The notes under the pieces are model-generated. The model saw nothing but the letters and a program-made list of their open reading frames with translations. It did not search any database and was not told the DNA's origin. Shown here piece after piece: positions 20,966-21,891 of a stretch of DNA of 21,891 bases (position 1 is the first letter of the stretch; each line of letters starts with the position of its first letter). The stretch is from a virus. The stretch spans positions 1 through 21,891 of the IMG/VR virus record IMGVR_UViG_3300017958_001457. One strand, 5' to 3'. The position numbers and the translations under genes are program-made.

Positions 20966-21891
20966 TGCAACATTTTTATGATGGACAGATTAGAAGATTT
21001 GTAACACAGTTTATTCGTGCTATGAGTAACTTTAGTTACAAGGATGGAGCGGGTACGCTTCGAAAAGTACCTGTAAGTTATGGTAACTTAACAAGACAAG
21101 TTGCTATGATTATTAGAGATAACTCTGAAAACAAAGTTATAAGTGCACCGCGAATTGCCGCATATATCACAGGACTTGATTATGCTAGAGACAGAGTGCA
21201 AAGTCCGTCACACGTAAGCAAGGTTCATTTAAGAGAAAGAGAATTTGATACTAATACACAGACATATACTGACCAACAAGGTCCTGGTTATACCGTAGAA
21301 AGAGTTATGCCTGTACCATTTAATTTGCAAATGAAAACAGATATCTGGTCAACTAATACAGATCAAAAATTACAAATTATGGAACAGATATTAGTATTGT
21401 TTAACCCAAGTTTAGAAATTCAAACAACAAACAATTATGTTGATTGGACTAGTTTAAGTCTAATTGAATTAACAGGAACAACATTTTCAACACGTTCTAT
21501 TCCACAAGGTATTGATACAGAAATAGATGTGGGCGAATTGACATTCACAATGCCTATATGGATTACTCCTCCTGCGAAAGTTAAAAAATTAGGAGTAATT
21601 GAAAAAATAATTATGAGTGTTTTTGATGAAACAGGAAGCATCGCAGATGGAATAATTAACGAAGAAAAAAATCTAGGCACTGTCACAGTTTCGCCTGGAA
21701 ATTATGATCTATTAGTTTTAAACAACACAGCAAAATTACTTGCAGGTAGTGAAGGACTTATAGAAAACCAAGGTACCAAAGGGGAAGAATTTATTAGAAC
21801 AGGTACTCCAATTAGTTGGTTTAAGTTATTAGACTTGTACCCAGGTAAATTTAGATCAGGAATAACAACAATAAGATTAATGAAGTCGGAC
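20965..21891 (+). CDS. 15: gp15 proximal tail sheath stabiliser, partial (C-terminus beyond window)
   Basis: The frame is open for 309 codons from the ATG at 20965 to the right edge, already longer than T4 gp15 (272 aa). It opens 'MQHFYDGQIRRFVTQFIRAMSNF', like T4 'YFYNSSFRRYATLMGDLFSN', followed by 'RKVPVSYGNLTRQVAMII' and 'DIWSTNTDQKLQIMEQILVLFNPSLEIQ', like T4 'EDDMFQIVEQILPYFQPHF'. 'ELTFTMPIWITPPAKVKKLG' corresponds to the later sheath-stabiliser strands. gp15 caps the tail and binds the neck. Translation is coupled to gp14 through TAATG. No separate promoter was seen. Confidence 0.88.
   Translation, partial: MQHFYDGQIRRFVTQFIRAMSNFSYKDGAGTLRKVPVSYGNLTRQVAMIIRDNSENKVISAPRIAAYITGLDYARDRVQSPSHVSKVHLREREFDTNTQTYTDQQGPGYTVERVMPVPFNLQMKTDIWSTNTDQKLQIMEQILVLFNPSLEIQTTNNYVDWTSLSLIELTGTTFSTRSIPQGIDTEIDVGELTFTMPIWITPPAKVKKLGVIEKIIMSVFDETGSIADGIINEEKNLGTVTVSPGNYDLLVLNNTAKLLAGSEGLIENQGTKGEEFIRTGTPISWFKLLDLYPGKFRSGITTIRLMKSD

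Noticed and set aside
1-21891. tRNA genes, CRISPR arrays, insertion sequences, integrase or lysogeny genes
   Set aside because: I looked for cloverleaf-like ends, regular repeats and transposase/integrase motifs and saw none.

Overview
The window is a piece of an AT-rich, marine-type T4-like myovirus genome, resembling the T4-like phages of SAR11 (Pelagibacter) or marine cyanobacteria. This rests on a dense set of T4 core proteins recognised by motif: gp32, UvsX, UvsY, gp17, gp16, gp4, gp18, gp19, gp1, gp13, gp14 and gp15. T4-type late promoter octamers (TATAAATA and variants) support it. The host cannot be fixed from the sequence. No tRNA, CRISPR, insertion sequence or integrase was seen, and no stretch over 300 bases lacks a gene.

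Layout, left to right. (1) 1-2152, minus strand: a late-expressed sugar module with a GT8-like glycosyltransferase (cut by the window edge), a nucleotidyltransferase-cupin fusion and a GT25-like protein. (2) 2188-4997, minus: the recombination/replication operon gp32 - uvsX - small acidic protein - uvsY. It is driven by a sigma70-type promoter (TTGACT-17-TATAAT) whose initial transcribed region has an inverted repeat and an 8-nt direct repeat. (3) 5110-9198, minus: a 681-aa unknown protein, large terminase gp17 and a 142-aa unknown. (4) 9279-13771, minus: two conserved unknowns, probable small terminase gp16, head-completion nuclease gp4, a 129-aa unknown, a SAM methyltransferase and a tail-tube-fold protein. 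(5) 13840-17901, minus: tail tube gp19 and a very large tail sheath gp18 (1132 aa). (6) 18025-18363, plus: a small HNH-like zinc protein, convergent with and overlapping the dNMP kinase gp1 (minus). (7) 19055-21891: neck proteins gp13 (minus) and gp14 (plus) transcribed divergently, then gp15 (plus), cut by the right edge.

The main unexplained pattern is the placement of late promoters. For nine genes a late -10 octamer sits exactly 5 nt before the ATG; a tenth is spaced 4 nt and an eleventh 8 nt. If transcription starts where it does at T4 late promoters, the A of the ATG is at or within a base or so of +1, so these late mRNAs would be leaderless. Only gp18, gp19 and one unknown gene have a late octamer followed by a real leader and Shine-Dalgarno. 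The same rule corrects the starts of the 681-aa protein, gp13 and gp14. Two strong terminators each lie just before a late promoter, giving insulated units, while overlapping genes (ATGA, TAATG) share promoters. dNMP kinase gp1 has both a consensus sigma70 promoter and a late-type octamer.
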